A stretch of 64,000 bases of DNA from Fulvivirga maritima. GTDB lineage: Bacteria; Bacteroidota; Bacteroidia; Cytophagales; Cyclobacteriaceae. The translations under genes were made by a program, and so were the position numbers. The notes under the pieces were generated by a model. The model ran no database searches, was not told the origin of the DNA, and was given only the letters and a program-made list of their open reading frames with translations. The stretch is taken from NCBI RefSeq assembly GCF_021389955.1, contig NZ_CP089980.1, positions 3,591,001 to 3,655,000 on the forward strand, written 5' to 3'. Below are positions 47,340-57,973 of this stretch, one piece after another (the first letter of the stretch is position 1; each line of letters begins with the position of its first letter).

Positions 47340-47921
47340 ATGCATAGTGGGGGTAAGTTGCTCGATTTGATATCGCAGGGTGATGAGAAGGCTTTCACTA
47401 GTCTCTTTCATCAATATCAGGGAAAAGTATTCAGCATAGCCAGGCACATCACTAAATCATCCGAAATAGCGGAGGAGGCTGTTCAGGAAATATTCATGAA
47501 AATTTGGGAAAGCAGAGCCAAGCTTTCTGGTGTGCAAAATATTGAAAGTTACCTCTTTATTACTACCCGAAATCATGTTTTTGATGTGCTTAAAAAGCAA
47601 GCTCGCCAACTTATAGAAGCAGATAAAATTCAAGATCCTACAGCCTTCGCCTTAAATAAAGGAGCCTTTGGACTCCTGGAGCAAGAGAATAATGAATTGT
47701 TGCAAGAAGCTATTTCACAATTACCCCCTCAGCAAAGAAATATTTTCATAATGGCTCGCCAGGAAGGTAAAAGTCAGGAAGAAATAGCAGAGATATTAAA
47801 TATTTCTCCTTTAACGGTGAAGAAGCACATGTCTTATGCTCTGAAATCTATTAAAGAGCAGTTACAGAGGCACTTAAAGTTAATTGCTTGGTGGATTATT
47901 ATTCTGCATTTCATCGCTTAG
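47340..47921 (+). CDS. ECF RNA-polymerase sigma factor
   Basis: 193 residues from the ATG at 47340 (MHSGGKLLDLISQGDEKAF); an earlier TTG/ATG-like frame start is less likely. Region 2 reads FTSLFHQYQGKVFSIARHI ... AEEAVQEIFMKIWE, and region 4 LPPQQRNIFIMARQEGKSQE ... LNISPLTVKKHMSYAL. A hydrophobic C-terminal tail (LIAWWIIILHFIA) is unusual and also seen in other Bacteroidota sigma factors of this kind. With the FecR and SusC genes that follow, it forms a surface-signalling unit in which the anti-sigma factor frees it when the outer-membrane receptor is loaded. Confidence 0.9.
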   Translation: MHSGGKLLDLISQGDEKAFTSLFHQYQGKVFSIARHITKSSEIAEEAVQEIFMKIWESRAKLSGVQNIESYLFITTRNHVFDVLKKQARQLIEADKIQDPTAFALNKGAFGLLEQENNELLQEAISQLPPQQRNIFIMARQEGKSQEEIAEILNISPLTVKKHMSYALKSIKEQLQRHLKLIAWWIIILHFIA

Positions 47922-48086
47922 AAGCTCTTTAATACTGTCATTTCTGATTATCTCAGAATAAATTTTCACTTTTTTTCAAAAAGAACTACTGCCTAAACTT
48001 TTATACGCAGTCTTTATAATAAAGACGTTTGAATAGGACTATGAATATAGTCTTAGATACTACTGTTAAAAATTTAATATAACTGA

Positions 48087-49120
48087 ATGACATCCTTTGA
48101 AAAACTTTTTGAACGCTACCTGAGTGGAGAAATAAACAGTCAGGATACACGCGAGCTCATGAAGATGATTAATGAAGGGGAGTATGACGACTGGATAAAG
48201 CATCGTATTGATAAAGTGATAAATGAAGAACCTTATCAATATCAGCAACTCAGTCAGGAGAAGGGAGACATCATACTGAAGAATATTCTTCAGAAAAATG
48301 AGCAAACCAAAGAAGTGGAATTTCGTCCGCAGCATACCCGCAATTATATAAAATATGGAGTAGCTATAGCTGCTTCTATATCATTGTTGGTGATAGCAGG
48401 ACTTTTTTTTTGAAAAATTCAACTGAAGAACTATCGGTATCTTCAAATGAAGTAGCGGTAAATGAGGTAGAAACCCCTTTAGAGTTTTCCGGTAAGCAGA
48501 ATATTAACCTGCCAGACGGTAGTACCATTTTGCTTAATGCTGATAGTAAGCTTCACTACATGGCTTCTCATTTTGGAGACTCACTTAGGGAAGTGTATTT
48601 AGAGGGCGAGGGATATTTTGATATTAAATCAGATAAAACCAGACCTTTTATAGTGCACACCGGTAGCGTAAATACTAAGGTGCTAGGTACGGCTTTTAAT
48701 ATTAAAGCATACCAGAATAGCACTTCGGTAGAAGTAACCGTAACCCGAGGTAAAGTGCAGGTGGGCGATCAGAAAAAAACTTATGGAGTAATTACTCCTA
48801 ATCAACAAATCAAAGTCAATACAGAGACTAATGAATTTAAGCAACAGGAAGTCGCATCTGAAAAGGTGGTAGCCTGGAAGCAGATGTACATCATTATGGA
48901 TGATATGAGCTTAAAAGATGCCGTGGCTCAGCTGTCAACACGGTATAAAAAGACCATAGTACTTAATAATGATGCACTGGGCAACTGCCACATTACCGGT
49001 ACATTTCTGGAAGAGCAAACGCTTGATCATGTGCTGAATGTGCTTTGCAGTGTAGTGCAGGCTACATATACTTATGAGGAAGATGGATCTGTGCTTATTA
49101 AAGGAAAAGGATGTAAATAA
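48087..49120 (+). pseudogene. FecR-type anti-sigma factor, frameshifted in a T9 run
   Basis: The first frame (48087-48413) encodes the cytoplasmic anti-sigma part (MTSFEKLFERYLSGEINSQD) and a membrane helix (YGVAIAASISLLVIAGLFF), then stops inside a run of nine Ts at 48403-48411. The next frame (to 49120) continues directly as LKNSTEELSV and carries the periplasmic FecR domain (NINLPDGSTILLNADSKLHY, GEGYFDIKSDKTRPFIVHTG, AFNIKAYQNSTSVEVTVTRG). Adding one T gives a continuous 344-residue protein. The break falls at the membrane exit, separating sigma binding from signal sensing. Sequencing error in the T run, slippage, or true inactivation are all possible. Confidence 0.85.
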
Positions 49121-49159
49121 ATAAAAGGCTTATGTAAACAACCTTTATTAAAAAAAGAA

Positions 49160-49187
49160 GGTCACCTGGCTCCGACCCCAGATGACC
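49160..49187. terminator. Hairpin between fecR and susC
   Basis: GGTCACCTGG pairs with CCAGATGACC apart from one mismatch, then GTGAGTTTTT. Either a terminator that separates the regulatory genes from the transport genes, or a leader structure of susC. Confidence 0.5.
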
Positions 49188-51012
49188 GTGAGTTTTTAAC
49201 AATATCTAGTAACTATTAAAAACATTCAAATTTATGAATTTACTTACAAAAAAAGCTGTAAGTGTAAGGGAAAAGCTATGCCTTTTCACTTTCGGCCTTT
49301 CTAAGTGGCATATAATTATGCGTATAGGTTTATTTCAATTATTCTTATTTGCTTGTGGATCGCAGCTTTTGGCCAGTAGTGCAGCTAACAGCCAAAACAT
49401 GGAGACCATACAAGTACATGTAGATTTTCATGATGAAAACTTAAAAGGTGTTTTCAAAAACATTGAAAATCAGACAGGATTTCTATTTGCTTTTCAGCCA
49501 GATTTACTTCAAGGCCAGCAGCAGGTTAACCTTTCTGAGAAAGATATTTCTCTTAAAGAATTTTTAGATCTGCTTTTTGAAAAAACTTCTTTGGAATATA
49601 AACAGGTAGACAGGAATATAGTTATTTTCAAAAAAGAACTGCAGCCCCAAAAGCCGCTAGAACAAGAGGCCGAAGAGGAACCTCAACCAGATCCGGATGG
49701 TGTAATAGTAGAAGGCTACGTTTATGATGAGCATGGTGAGGCTCAGCCAGGAGTTTCTGTGGTGCTAGATGGTACTACTCGAGGCACCATTTCAAATGCA
49801 GACGGTAAATTCATGCTTTGGATACCCAAGGAGAGCAAAGGGATATTGAAGTTTTCATTTATAGGCTATAAGGTAGTAGAATATAAAGTAGGTGAAGAAA
49901 CTAAGATAAGAATAGATTTGGAGCCAGATTTGGCAAGGCTCGATGAGGTAGTGGTTATAGGATATGGAACCACGACTAAAAGAAATACCACAGGATCAAT
50001 AACCAAGGTTAGTGCAGAGGAGATTCAGAGTCAGCCTGTAACTAACGCGCTGCAGGCATTACAAGGAAGAACTCCCGGTGTATTTATTACTCAAAGCTCA
50101 GGGTATGCTGGCAGTGGAATGAACATTCAGATTAGAGGTACTAATTCTATTACTGATGCCGGTAATCCTATTCCTGGTAAAAATCAGCCCCTATACATTA
50201 TAGATGGAGTGCCTTTTATCTCTTATGACCTTAAGCAGCAGAGTCAGACTGATAGAGTGATACGTGGTGCTCAGATGAATAGCAGCCCTTTAAATTTAAT
50301 CAACCCTAATGATATTGAGAGTATTGATATCTTAAAAGATGCCGATGCTACGGCTATTTATGGATCTCGCGGAGCTAATGGAGTAGTGCTCATCACTACT
50401 AAAAGTGGTAAGGAAGGCAAAACCACCTTTAACATCAAGGCCAGAACCGGAGTTTCTCAAGTGGCTAATAAAGTAGATTTATTAGGTACAGATGCATATT
50501 TGGATATGCTGAGAACAGCTCATCAAAATGGAGGTACAGAACCAAATAATTTTAGCACCGGCATTGCTCTTACGGATTGGGATCCTGAGGCTTATACTGA
50601 TTGGCAAGAAGAACTTTTAGGTGGAACAGCTCACTCTACTGATATTTCTGCCAGCATTTCGGGTGGTAACTCTTCAACTAACTTCTTTATTAGTGGTACT
50701 TATCATGATGAGAGCACCGTGTTGCCAGGAAATTTTGGATACGAGCGTTTTTCGACCAATTTTAAGGTGAATCACTCTACTTTAAATCAAAAACTTAAAC
50801 TAGGTGCTTCAGTAATATTCTCTGCTGATGAGAATAAGCTGCCTTATTATGACATGGCCACTTATGCCTTTAATACACCTCCAAATAGGCCAATTTATGA
50901 TGAAAATGGTGAGTATTACTGGTCACCTACTTATTTCTCAGACATAAACCCTCTGGCATCGCTTAATAGAAGGGTAGAAGATAGAGGCAATAACCTGATC
51001 ACTAATTTTAAT

Positions 51013-51573
51013 GTCACACTCTGGGAATGGGAGAAAATCCCTCGCCTTTAGGCGAAGACTTTAGTATTTGCGATATTTCCCTATGGAAAACTACAGAAAA
51101 GGGTCTCACACCTTGTTTGATTTGAAATATCATATAGTTTGGGTAACGAAATATCGCAAGCAAGTTTTGGTAGGAGCAGTGGCAGAGCGAAGTAGAGAGT
51201 TGATACGAGAGATTTGTAAATCGAATGAAGTAGAAATAGTAAAAGGTCATGTGTCACAGGACCATATACATTTGTTTGTATCCGTACCTCCCAAACTGTC
51301 AATAAGTAAGCTCATGCAATATATAAAAGGGAAAACCTCACATAAGTTACTATTTGAGTTTAAGCATTTACAGCGACAGTTTTGGGGTAAGCACATTTGG
51401 GCGCGAGGCTATTTTGCAGTAACAAGTGGGAATGTGACAGATGAAATAATAATGCAGTATATAGAGAATCAGGATATTGAAGATAAAGACGATAATTTTA
51501 AAATTAGCTAGTGACTTTAGCCGCCTTTAGGCGGAATCAAATCTACCGGCTTTTAGCCGGTTAGTTATTTAAT
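51013..51573 (+). mobile_element. IS200/IS605-family element (561 bp) inside susC
   Basis: Left flank ends TTTTAAT (to 51012) and the right end of the element reads TATTTAAT, so TTTAAT is shared; there is no target duplication, as expected for this family. Subterminal palindromes: TCGCCTTTAGGCGA at 51042-51055, CCGCCTTTAGGCGG at 51521-51534 and CCGGCTTTTAGCCGG at 51546-51560. GACTTTAG occurs next to the left hairpin (51057-51064) and again before the right one (51513-51520). One transposase gene is present and no tnpB/IscB gene. Boundaries rest on the restored susC frame. Confidence 0.88.
51083..51511 (+). CDS. tnpA: IS200/IS605 transposase TnpA (Y1 HUH family)
   Basis: 142 residues from the ATG at 51083 (MENYRKGSHTLFDLKYHIVW); a TTG 15 bases upstream is possible. 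HUH metal motif in SQDHIHLFVSVPP, KYRKQVL near the start, and the catalytic tyrosine in DEIIMQYIENQ. Cuts and joins single-stranded DNA at hairpin-recognised ends without target duplication. Looks intact, so the element may still be mobile. Confidence 0.93.
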   Translation: MENYRKGSHTLFDLKYHIVWVTKYRKQVLVGAVAERSRELIREICKSNEVEIVKGHVSQDHIHLFVSVPPKLSISKLMQYIKGKTSHKLLFEFKHLQRQFWGKHIWARGYFAVTSGNVTDEIIMQYIENQDIEDKDDNFKIS

Positions 51574-53231
51574 TTTGAATATAATATTATTGAAGGTCTA
51601 ATCTTCAAGACTAACGTGGGTTATGGAAGAGCAGAAGTACAGTCAGAGCAGTTTTTACCTTCTTCTGGTATGAATCATACTTATTATGAGTCTTCTGGCT
51701 TAAGTCTTAATAACTACAGGTCTTACACTAATTCTATTAATAATAGCAGGAATTTTTCTGTAGAGCCTCAGCTTACTTACACTAAGAGCTTGTGGAAAGG
51801 TCAATTAACAGCTCTTTTAGGAGGAGCTTGGCAGCAGCGTAAATCTGAAATGCCAATCTATGTTACCACTTCTGGATATAGTTCTGATAACATGATTGGT
51901 GTAGCAGGAACAGCTACCAATGTTACCGCTTTTAATGGATCTTCAGAATATAAATATGCCTCAGTATTTGCCCGCCTTAACTATAATATCATGGGTAGAT
52001 ATATTGTGAATGTTAACTTCAGAAGAGATGGATCTTCAAGGTTTGGATCTAACAACAAATTTGGAAACTTCGGATCAGTAGCTGGAGCCTGGATCTTTAC
52101 TGAAGAAGATTTTATGCAGGGGCTTAGTGCTTTGAGCTTTGGTAAATTAAGAGTTAGTTATGGAGAGATAGGAAGTGATGCTATCGGAGATTATGGATAT
52201 GCAGCTACTTATAGCTCTTCTACTTATGGTAATGGAAATACAGCACTTACTACCACCAGAATAGCGAATCCTAACTATCAGTGGCAGGTTAGAAGAAAGT
52301 TTGACGTAGCTATGGATTTGGGCTTTTTTAACGAAAGAGTGTCTATAAGCCCTGCTTATTATAGAAATGTTACTGATAATCAGCTTATCAATAGTGTGCT
52401 TAGTCCTCAGGCTGGTTTTACATCATTCCAGGCTAATTTACCAGCTACCGTTGTTAATCACGGTTTTGAAGTGATGTTGAACACTACTAATATCTTGAAA
52501 AAAGATTTTACCTGGGAAACCTCATTCAATATTTCAGTAAATAGAAATGAGCTGAAATCATTCCCTGATATAGAGAATTCTAGTTATTACAATACCTATG
52601 AAGTGGGTAGACCTTTGAGCGCTTATTACCTTCTTCATTACCTTGGAGTAGATGAAAATGTCATTTCTCAATTTGAAGATGTAAATGGTGATGAAATGAT
52701 CTCTACTTACCTGGCTGCTTCAGGTGCTGGTGATAGAGTTTATAATGGTTCTACTGCTCCTAAATACTATGGTGGTTTACAAAATACTTTAAAATATAAA
52801 GGATTTAACCTTTCATTCTTATTCCAGTTTGTAAAGCAAGATGCGCTTAAGCTGATCTCAAGCACCAGTTCTTCTCCTGGTTATCCTTATGGTATTGTTA
52901 ACTATCAAGAAGATGAATACAATGATTATTTAGCAGAGGGACATATAGTGTCTAGTAGTTATGATAATACATTTAATAACTACATTAACTCTGATAACAT
53001 GCTTACAGATGCCTCATTTATTCGTCTGAAAAATGTTAACCTTTCCTATAATTTCAATGCAGGATTATTGAAAAAAATAGGTTTACAAAATGCAAGTGTA
53101 TATGTGCAAGGACAAAACTTATTAACTTTCACTAAGTACAAAGGTTTCGATCCTGAAACCAGAGGGCTGGCCTTGCCTCCATTGCGTACAGTTACCATCG
53201 GAACTCAGTTAACATTCTAAAATTTACTATC

Positions 53232-54584
53232 ATGAAATCTATATATACATTAAAAAAATATATTCTGATAGCTTTGGCACTGGTAGTGCTTTCTGGCTGT
53301 GAAGATATGATAGAAGTGGACTTGCCTAACAGTGAGTTAAGTGCAAATACAGTATATGTTTCTGATATCACTACAGAAGCAGCGGTAAATGGTATTTATC
53401 AAAGTCTGGTAAATAATACCAACTATAACCTTTTACATACTTTGCCAGGTCAAACTTCAGATGAGCTAATTATCAATTCTTTAGTGCCTAACGTTTACAC
53501 TTCCAATCAAATATTAGATACAGATGGTAGTATAAGTGGCGTTTGGAATAATTTATATAATGCTATCTATAATGCCAATGCAGTAATTGAGGGAATAGAA
53601 GGAAGCAGTGCCTTAACCCCAAGTTTAGCAGCACAGTGGCAGGGAGAAGCTTATTTTCTTAGAGCATACGCACATTTTTATCTGGTTAATTTTGGGGGAG
53701 AAATACCTCTTATTCTTACTACAGATATAGATCAGACAGCATTTGCCGGAAAGTCTTCTGTAGAAGCTATTTATGGTCAGATTGTGAGTGATCTTGAGTT
53801 TGCCTTAGCTAATCTTCCAGAGGATTATTCTAATTATGACAATAATAGAATACGCGTAAACAGAGCTACAGCCCAGGCTTTTCTGGCTCGCGTACATTTA
53901 TACCTGGAAAATTGGGATACAGCGGAACAATACGCTACAGCAGTTATAGAGCAGACAGATCTTTATGGGTTAGTGCAAGGTCTGTCTAGTGATAATAGTC
54001 CATTTATAGCAGATAGCAGAGAGGCTCTATGGCAGTTAGCATATTTTAATGTTACATATGCTTATGAAGGATCCACCTTATTCACTACTAGTGGAAACTA
54101 TTTATTAAGAAATGGGAACAGTCTTTTTGAGGATGGTGATGCTAGAAAGGAGCAATAGACCATTGAAGTAACAGGAGGTGATGAAGACTTTTATCGTGCT
54201 CCTTACAAATATAAGGCTACATATGGTTCCACTTTGTCAGAAAGGTCTACTGTTTTCAGATTGGCCGAAGTATATCTTATAAGAGCTGAAGCCAGGGCGC
54301 AGCAAAGCAAAATTGATCTAGCACGTGATGATGTGAATGCTATTCGTAGTAGAGCTAATGTGGCTGATGTAACCACGGAAAACGTTGAAGAGCTGCTGGT
54401 ATTCATAGCTTTGGAAAGAGAGCGTGAGCTTTTTGCAGAATTTGGCCATCGCTGGTTTGACCTTAAAAGAAGGGGTGAAGCAGATGCTGTATTAGGGGCT
54501 TTAGAAGACAAAGAGTGGACTACTTCCGATCAATGGTTCCCTATTCCTCAAAGTGCTGTGAAATCGAACCCTAACCTCAATTAA
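53232..54584 (+). pseudogene. susD: SusD/RagB-type lipoprotein with internal amber codon
   Basis: Lipoprotein signal (LALVVLSGCEDM), then the tetratricopeptide-rich SusD fold (WNNLYNAIYNANAVIEGIEG, GEAYFLRAYAHFYLVNFGGE, AFLARVHLYLENWDTAEQYA). The frame meets TAG at 54156-54158 after DGDARKEQ. The same frame continues without any shift: TIEVTGGDEDFYRAPYKYKA, VFRLAEVYLIRAEARAQ, ERERELFAEFGHRWFDLKR and the end NPNLN at 54584. In SusD proteins a tryptophan or similar residue follows D-x-R, so TGG-to-TAG is the likely change. Intact length would be 450 residues. Partner of the broken susC 11 bases upstream. Confidence 0.88.
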
Positions 54585-54613
54585 TTTAAAGATTTAAAAA
54601 ACTGCACACAGAA

Positions 54614-54738
54614 CTTGTCTCAAAAGTAACTGTCAAGTCAGATTGAGGCTCTCGAAATCATCCTTATTTTAAATAAAGGCGCATTTCCAGCACCTTCATG
54701 TGGCATCATTAATCAGGTAATTGCTTTTGAGACAGGCT
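54614..54738. repeat. Intergenic inverted-repeat element, copy C
   Basis: 125 bp bounded by CTTGTCTCAAAAG (from 54614) and CTTTTGAGACAGG (from 54724). Contains CAGATTGAGGCTCTCGAAAT, similar to parts of copy B. It lies between susD and the ABC-transporter gene and reaches to within 22 bases of its start. Confidence 0.65.
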
Positions 54739-54759
54739 CGTGTGCTAATATTTTCATTT

Positions 54760-55692
54760 ATGAAAGATACTATTGTTAAGGTAGAGCACTTATCACATAA
54801 GTATAGCAGAGACTGGGCCATTAGAGATATCAATTTTGAAATCAAAGACAATGGAATTTTAGGACTATTAGGTTCTAATGGTGCGGGTAAATCTACTACC
54901 ATGAACATCCTCTGTGGTGTTTTAAATCAGACCGAAGGTAATGTATATATCAATGGAATTAACCTTAAGGAAGATCCTGTAGGAGCTAAGAAACTGATTG
55001 GCTTTTTGCCACAAACCCCGCCATTGCATTTAGACCTTACCGTAGATGAATACCTGATGCACTGTGCTGAACTTCGCCTAATCGAAAAAGATAAAGTGCG
55101 AGATGCCATGGAAAGTGCTAAGGAGCAATGCGGTATTTCACATTTTAGCAATCGCCTTATTAGAAACCTGTCAGGGGGCTACAAGCAGAGGGTAGGTATA
55201 GCTCAGGCCATTATTCATAAACCCAGGCTTGTAGTGCTTGATGAACCAACTAATGGTTTAGATCCTAATCAGATCCTGGAAGTTAGAAATTTGATTAAAC
55301 GGGTAGCGGAAGATAAGGCCGTGATTTTTTCATCACACATTCTTTCTGAGGCGCAGGCTACCTGTCATGAAATTATAATGATAGAAAACGGAATTATGGT
55401 TTTTTCTGATACCATGGAAGCTTTTGATAATTATATAGAGCCTAATTCATTAGTGATGTCAATGGAAAACGCTCCTGCACCCGCAGTACTAGAGGCAGTA
55501 CCAGAAGTAGAAGAGGTATATTACATAACCCCTAAAAAAGCAAGAATTAAATTTTCAGGATCTCCCGCTATAGCTCAGGAGCTGGTAAAGAAAAGTGTAA
55601 CAGAAGGTTGGGAACTTAAAGAAATACAACTGGAAAAGAGCTCACTCGATGAGGTTTTTGCACAATTATCTAAAAAGGCAACCCGTAATTAA
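54760..55692 (+). CDS. ABC-transporter ATPase, GldA-like
   Basis: 310 residues from the ATG at 54760 (MKDTIVKVEHLSHKYSRD). Walker A LLGSNGAGKSTTMN, signature LSGGYKQRVGIAQAI, Walker B RLVVLDEPTNGLDPNQ, switch FSSHILSEA. The C-terminal domain after residue 220 is typical of GldA/NatA-type ATPases that drive ABC-2 permeases. The next gene encodes a GldF/GldG-like membrane protein, so the two form a transporter related to the gliding-motility complex; role in gliding itself is not shown. Confidence 0.88.
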   Translation: MKDTIVKVEHLSHKYSRDWAIRDINFEIKDNGILGLLGSNGAGKSTTMNILCGVLNQTEGNVYINGINLKEDPVGAKKLIGFLPQTPPLHLDLTVDEYLMHCAELRLIEKDKVRDAMESAKEQCGISHFSNRLIRNLSGGYKQRVGIAQAIIHKPRLVVLDEPTNGLDPNQILEVRNLIKRVAEDKAVIFSSHILSEAQATCHEIIMIENGIMVFSDTMEAFDNYIEPNSLVMSMENAPAPAVLEAVPEVEEVYYITPKKARIKFSGSPAIAQELVKKSVTEGWELKEIQLEKSSLDEVFAQLSKKATRN

Positions 55693-55717
55693 TCTGCCTA
55701 AAATCATTGAATAATAT

Positions 55718-57964
55718 ATGAAGACAATAAAGAGAATAGCTAAAACAGAGCTAAACACCATGTTTTATTCTCCGGTGGCATGGGTAGTATTAGTAATATT
55801 TACGGTGCAGGCGAGCTGGCAGTTTTTTAACCAAGTGGAGCGCATGGAAAGGGCTCAAAGACTGGGAGATAGCCTGGGAAGATTAACGAGTTATATTTTT
55901 TCCGGTTATAGTGGTGTGTTTACCATTATGCAGGATAACCTGTATTTGTATGTGCCCCTTTTAACTATGGGCTTAATTAGTAGGGAGATAAATAGCGGCT
56001 CTATTAAATTGCTTTATTCTTCTCCTATAAAAATAAGAGATATTGTATTGGGCAAGTTTATGGCTATTGCCGGCTACTGCCTTTTGTTTATAGGTGTTTT
56101 ATCATTACTAGCCATCGCATCATGGTTTTATATAGATAATCTGGATGTCACTTTTATTCTTTCGGGCCTTTTAGGGCTATACCTTTTAATTTGTACGTAT
56201 TCAGCTATAGGCCTTTTTATGTCTAGCCTTACATCATATCAGGTAGTGGCTGCCATAAGTACATTAGTAGTGCTTGCTGCGCTGAATTTTGTGGGTTCTC
56301 TTTGGCAGGATATCAATTTTGTGAGAGATATTACTTATTTCCTTTCCATTGCAGGCCGTGCCGATGAAATGAAAGAAGGCCTTATAGTAAGTAAAGATGT
56401 ATTATATTTTCTATTGGTAACCGCTCTTTTCGTAGGGCTGTGTATCCTTAAATTAAGTTTTGAAAGAGAAAGCAAAACAGTTGCTGGTAAATTTGGTAGG
56501 TATGCAGCTTTAGTAGTGTTAGTACTTGGACTTGGCTATGTCAGTTCGTTACCATTCCTTTCTTTTTATCATGATATGAGCTTTACTAAGTATCGAACAT
56601 TAACTCAAAATAGTCAGAAGGTAGTGAAGCAAATCGATGGCCCTGTTAAGCTTACTACTTATGTTAATCTTTTAGATGCTAACTATCATTTTGGAGCTCC
56701 TTATAGTAGAAATTATGATAAAGAAGCCTTTGAGAAATACATAAGATTTTTGCCGCAATTAGAAATGGAGTATGTCTACTATTATGACTCTTCCAAAAAT
56801 GAAGATTTATACAATAGAAATCCAAGATTAGGTAATGCTGAGTTGGCTAAAAAAATAGCGGAAACCATAAACATGGATATTGCAGATGTGCTTACTCCTG
56901 AAGAGATTAAGAGACAGATTAATCTGGAGCCAGAGGAAAATCGATTAGTGCGTTTCTTGTCCTATAACGGAAAGGAAACTCCGCTTCGGATGTATGATGA
57001 TATGATACGTTTTCCGCAAGAAAAGGAAATTACAGCGGCTATTAAAAGGCTCGTGGTCTCACCTCCTCATATTGTCTTTACTACAGGCCATCAGGAAAGA
57101 AGCATAGAAAAAAGAGGCGATAGAAATTATAAAACAGGTTTTAATGAAATCACATTTCGCTATTCTCTGATTAATCAGGGCTTCGATGTCTCTTCTGTAG
57201 ATTTAGATAATGAAGACATACCTGATAATACCGATATACTAGTTATAGCTGATCCTAAATTAAAGCTAAGTCAAAAAGAGATAGGCAAGGTGAAGAAATA
57301 TTTAGCTGAAGGGAAGGATCTATTAGTATTTACTGAGCCGGGTAGCACGGAAGCGGTTAATCCGTTAGTCAATACTTTAGGTATTCGATTGAGCTCCCTT
57401 GCTTTGGTTCAAAAGAATGAGGAAACGGAACCTGAATTTTTAAAAGGATTGCTTACAGAAGCGGCCATGAAAATAGGGCAGCTTACCGCCAAACCAGAGG
57501 TGAGTATTTCAGGTGGAGTAGGCATAAATGTCGATAGTGTTTCAAGCTACACAGTAACGCCTTTCATTAAAACGCCTAATAAACCTACCTGGTTTGCAGA
57601 GACAGGACTTACCGTATTATCTGATAGCATTACTAATAAGCCTTCTATGAAGTCGGTTACGGTGTTGGTAGCCTTGCAAAAGGAGGAAGGGCAAAAGATA
57701 ATAGTAGGAGGAGACGCTGACCTGCTAAGCAATTCGGAACTGCGTAGGTCAGAGATGGGTAATTTCCAATTTATGACTAACCTGTTTAGTTGGCTTACTA
57801 ATGATGAGTTCCCTATTGATACCACGAGACCTCCTTTCCCTGATGATACTCTTTTGTTAGATGCGGATCAGGTGTTTATTAATAAGATTGCTTTTGTAGG
57901 GCTTTTGCCGCTTCTGATCATAGTTTCGGCTGCGGTAATGTTGATAAGAAGAAATAGAAAATAA
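55718..57964 (+). CDS. Fused ABC-2 permease (GldF-like) and GldG-like protein
   Basis: 748 residues. Residues 1-245 are an ABC-2 permease with about six membrane helices (SPVAWVVLVIFTVQASWQFF, GLISREINSGSIKLLYSSPI, which is the typical loop). After a further helix near 265, residues about 285-715 are an extracytoplasmic GldG-type domain (QKVVKQIDGPVKLTTYVNLL, FTTGHQERSIEKRGD, ILVIADPK), ending in a C-terminal helix (GLLPLLIIVSAAVMLIRRNR). In Flavobacteria these are two proteins, GldF and GldG; here they are one reading frame. Works with the preceding ATPase (25-base gap). Confidence 0.82.
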   Translation: MKTIKRIAKTELNTMFYSPVAWVVLVIFTVQASWQFFNQVERMERAQRLGDSLGRLTSYIFSGYSGVFTIMQDNLYLYVPLLTMGLISREINSGSIKLLYSSPIKIRDIVLGKFMAIAGYCLLFIGVLSLLAIASWFYIDNLDVTFILSGLLGLYLLICTYSAIGLFMSSLTSYQVVAAISTLVVLAALNFVGSLWQDINFVRDITYFLSIAGRADEMKEGLIVSKDVLYFLLVTALFVGLCILKLSFERESKTVAGKFGRYAALVVLVLGLGYVSSLPFLSFYHDMSFTKYRTLTQNSQKVVKQIDGPVKLTTYVNLLDANYHFGAPYSRNYDKEAFEKYIRFLPQLEMEYVYYYDSSKNEDLYNRNPRLGNAELAKKIAETINMDIADVLTPEEIKRQINLEPEENRLVRFLSYNGKETPLRMYDDMIRFPQEKEITAAIKRLVVSPPHIVFTTGHQERSIEKRGDRNYKTGFNEITFRYSLINQGFDVSSVDLDNEDIPDNTDILVIADPKLKLSQKEIGKVKKYLAEGKDLLVFTEPGSTEAVNPLVNTLGIRLSSLALVQKNEETEPEFLKGLLTEAAMKIGQLTAKPEVSISGGVGINVDSVSSYTVTPFIKTPNKPTWFAETGLTVLSDSITNKPSMKSVTVLVALQKEEGQKIIVGGDADLLSNSELRRSEMGNFQFMTNLFSWLTNDEFPIDTTRPPFPDDTLLLDADQVFINKIAFVGLLPLLIIVSAAVMLIRRNRK

Positions 57965-57973
57965 ATATAGACT

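Larger units (their letters stand above)
49234..53220 (+). pseudogene. susC: SusC/RagA-type TonB-dependent receptor, interrupted by an IS200/IS605 element
   Basis: N-terminal half 49234-51012: leader and signal segment, an STN signalling domain (about residues 50-125, QVHVDFHDENLKGVFKNIE), carboxypeptidase-regulatory-like beta domain (VEGYVYDEHGEAQPGVSVVL), TonB box/plug (LDEVVVIGYGTTTKRNTTGS, DADATAIYGSRGANGVVLIT). C-terminal barrel 51574-53220 ends in the family-typical VTIGTQLTF. Between them lies a 561-bp insertion (51013-51573). Joining 51012 to 51574 restores one frame of 1141 residues (TNFN|FEYNIIEGL), normal for the family. With the insertion, translation stops at 51051. The STN domain fits control by the FecR/sigma pair upstream. 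Substrate unknown. Confidence 0.92.

Noticed and set aside
51616-53220. An independent outer-membrane protein gene
   Set aside because: It is the barrel half of the susC interrupted by the IS; the frame extends back to 51574 and joins 51012 exactly.
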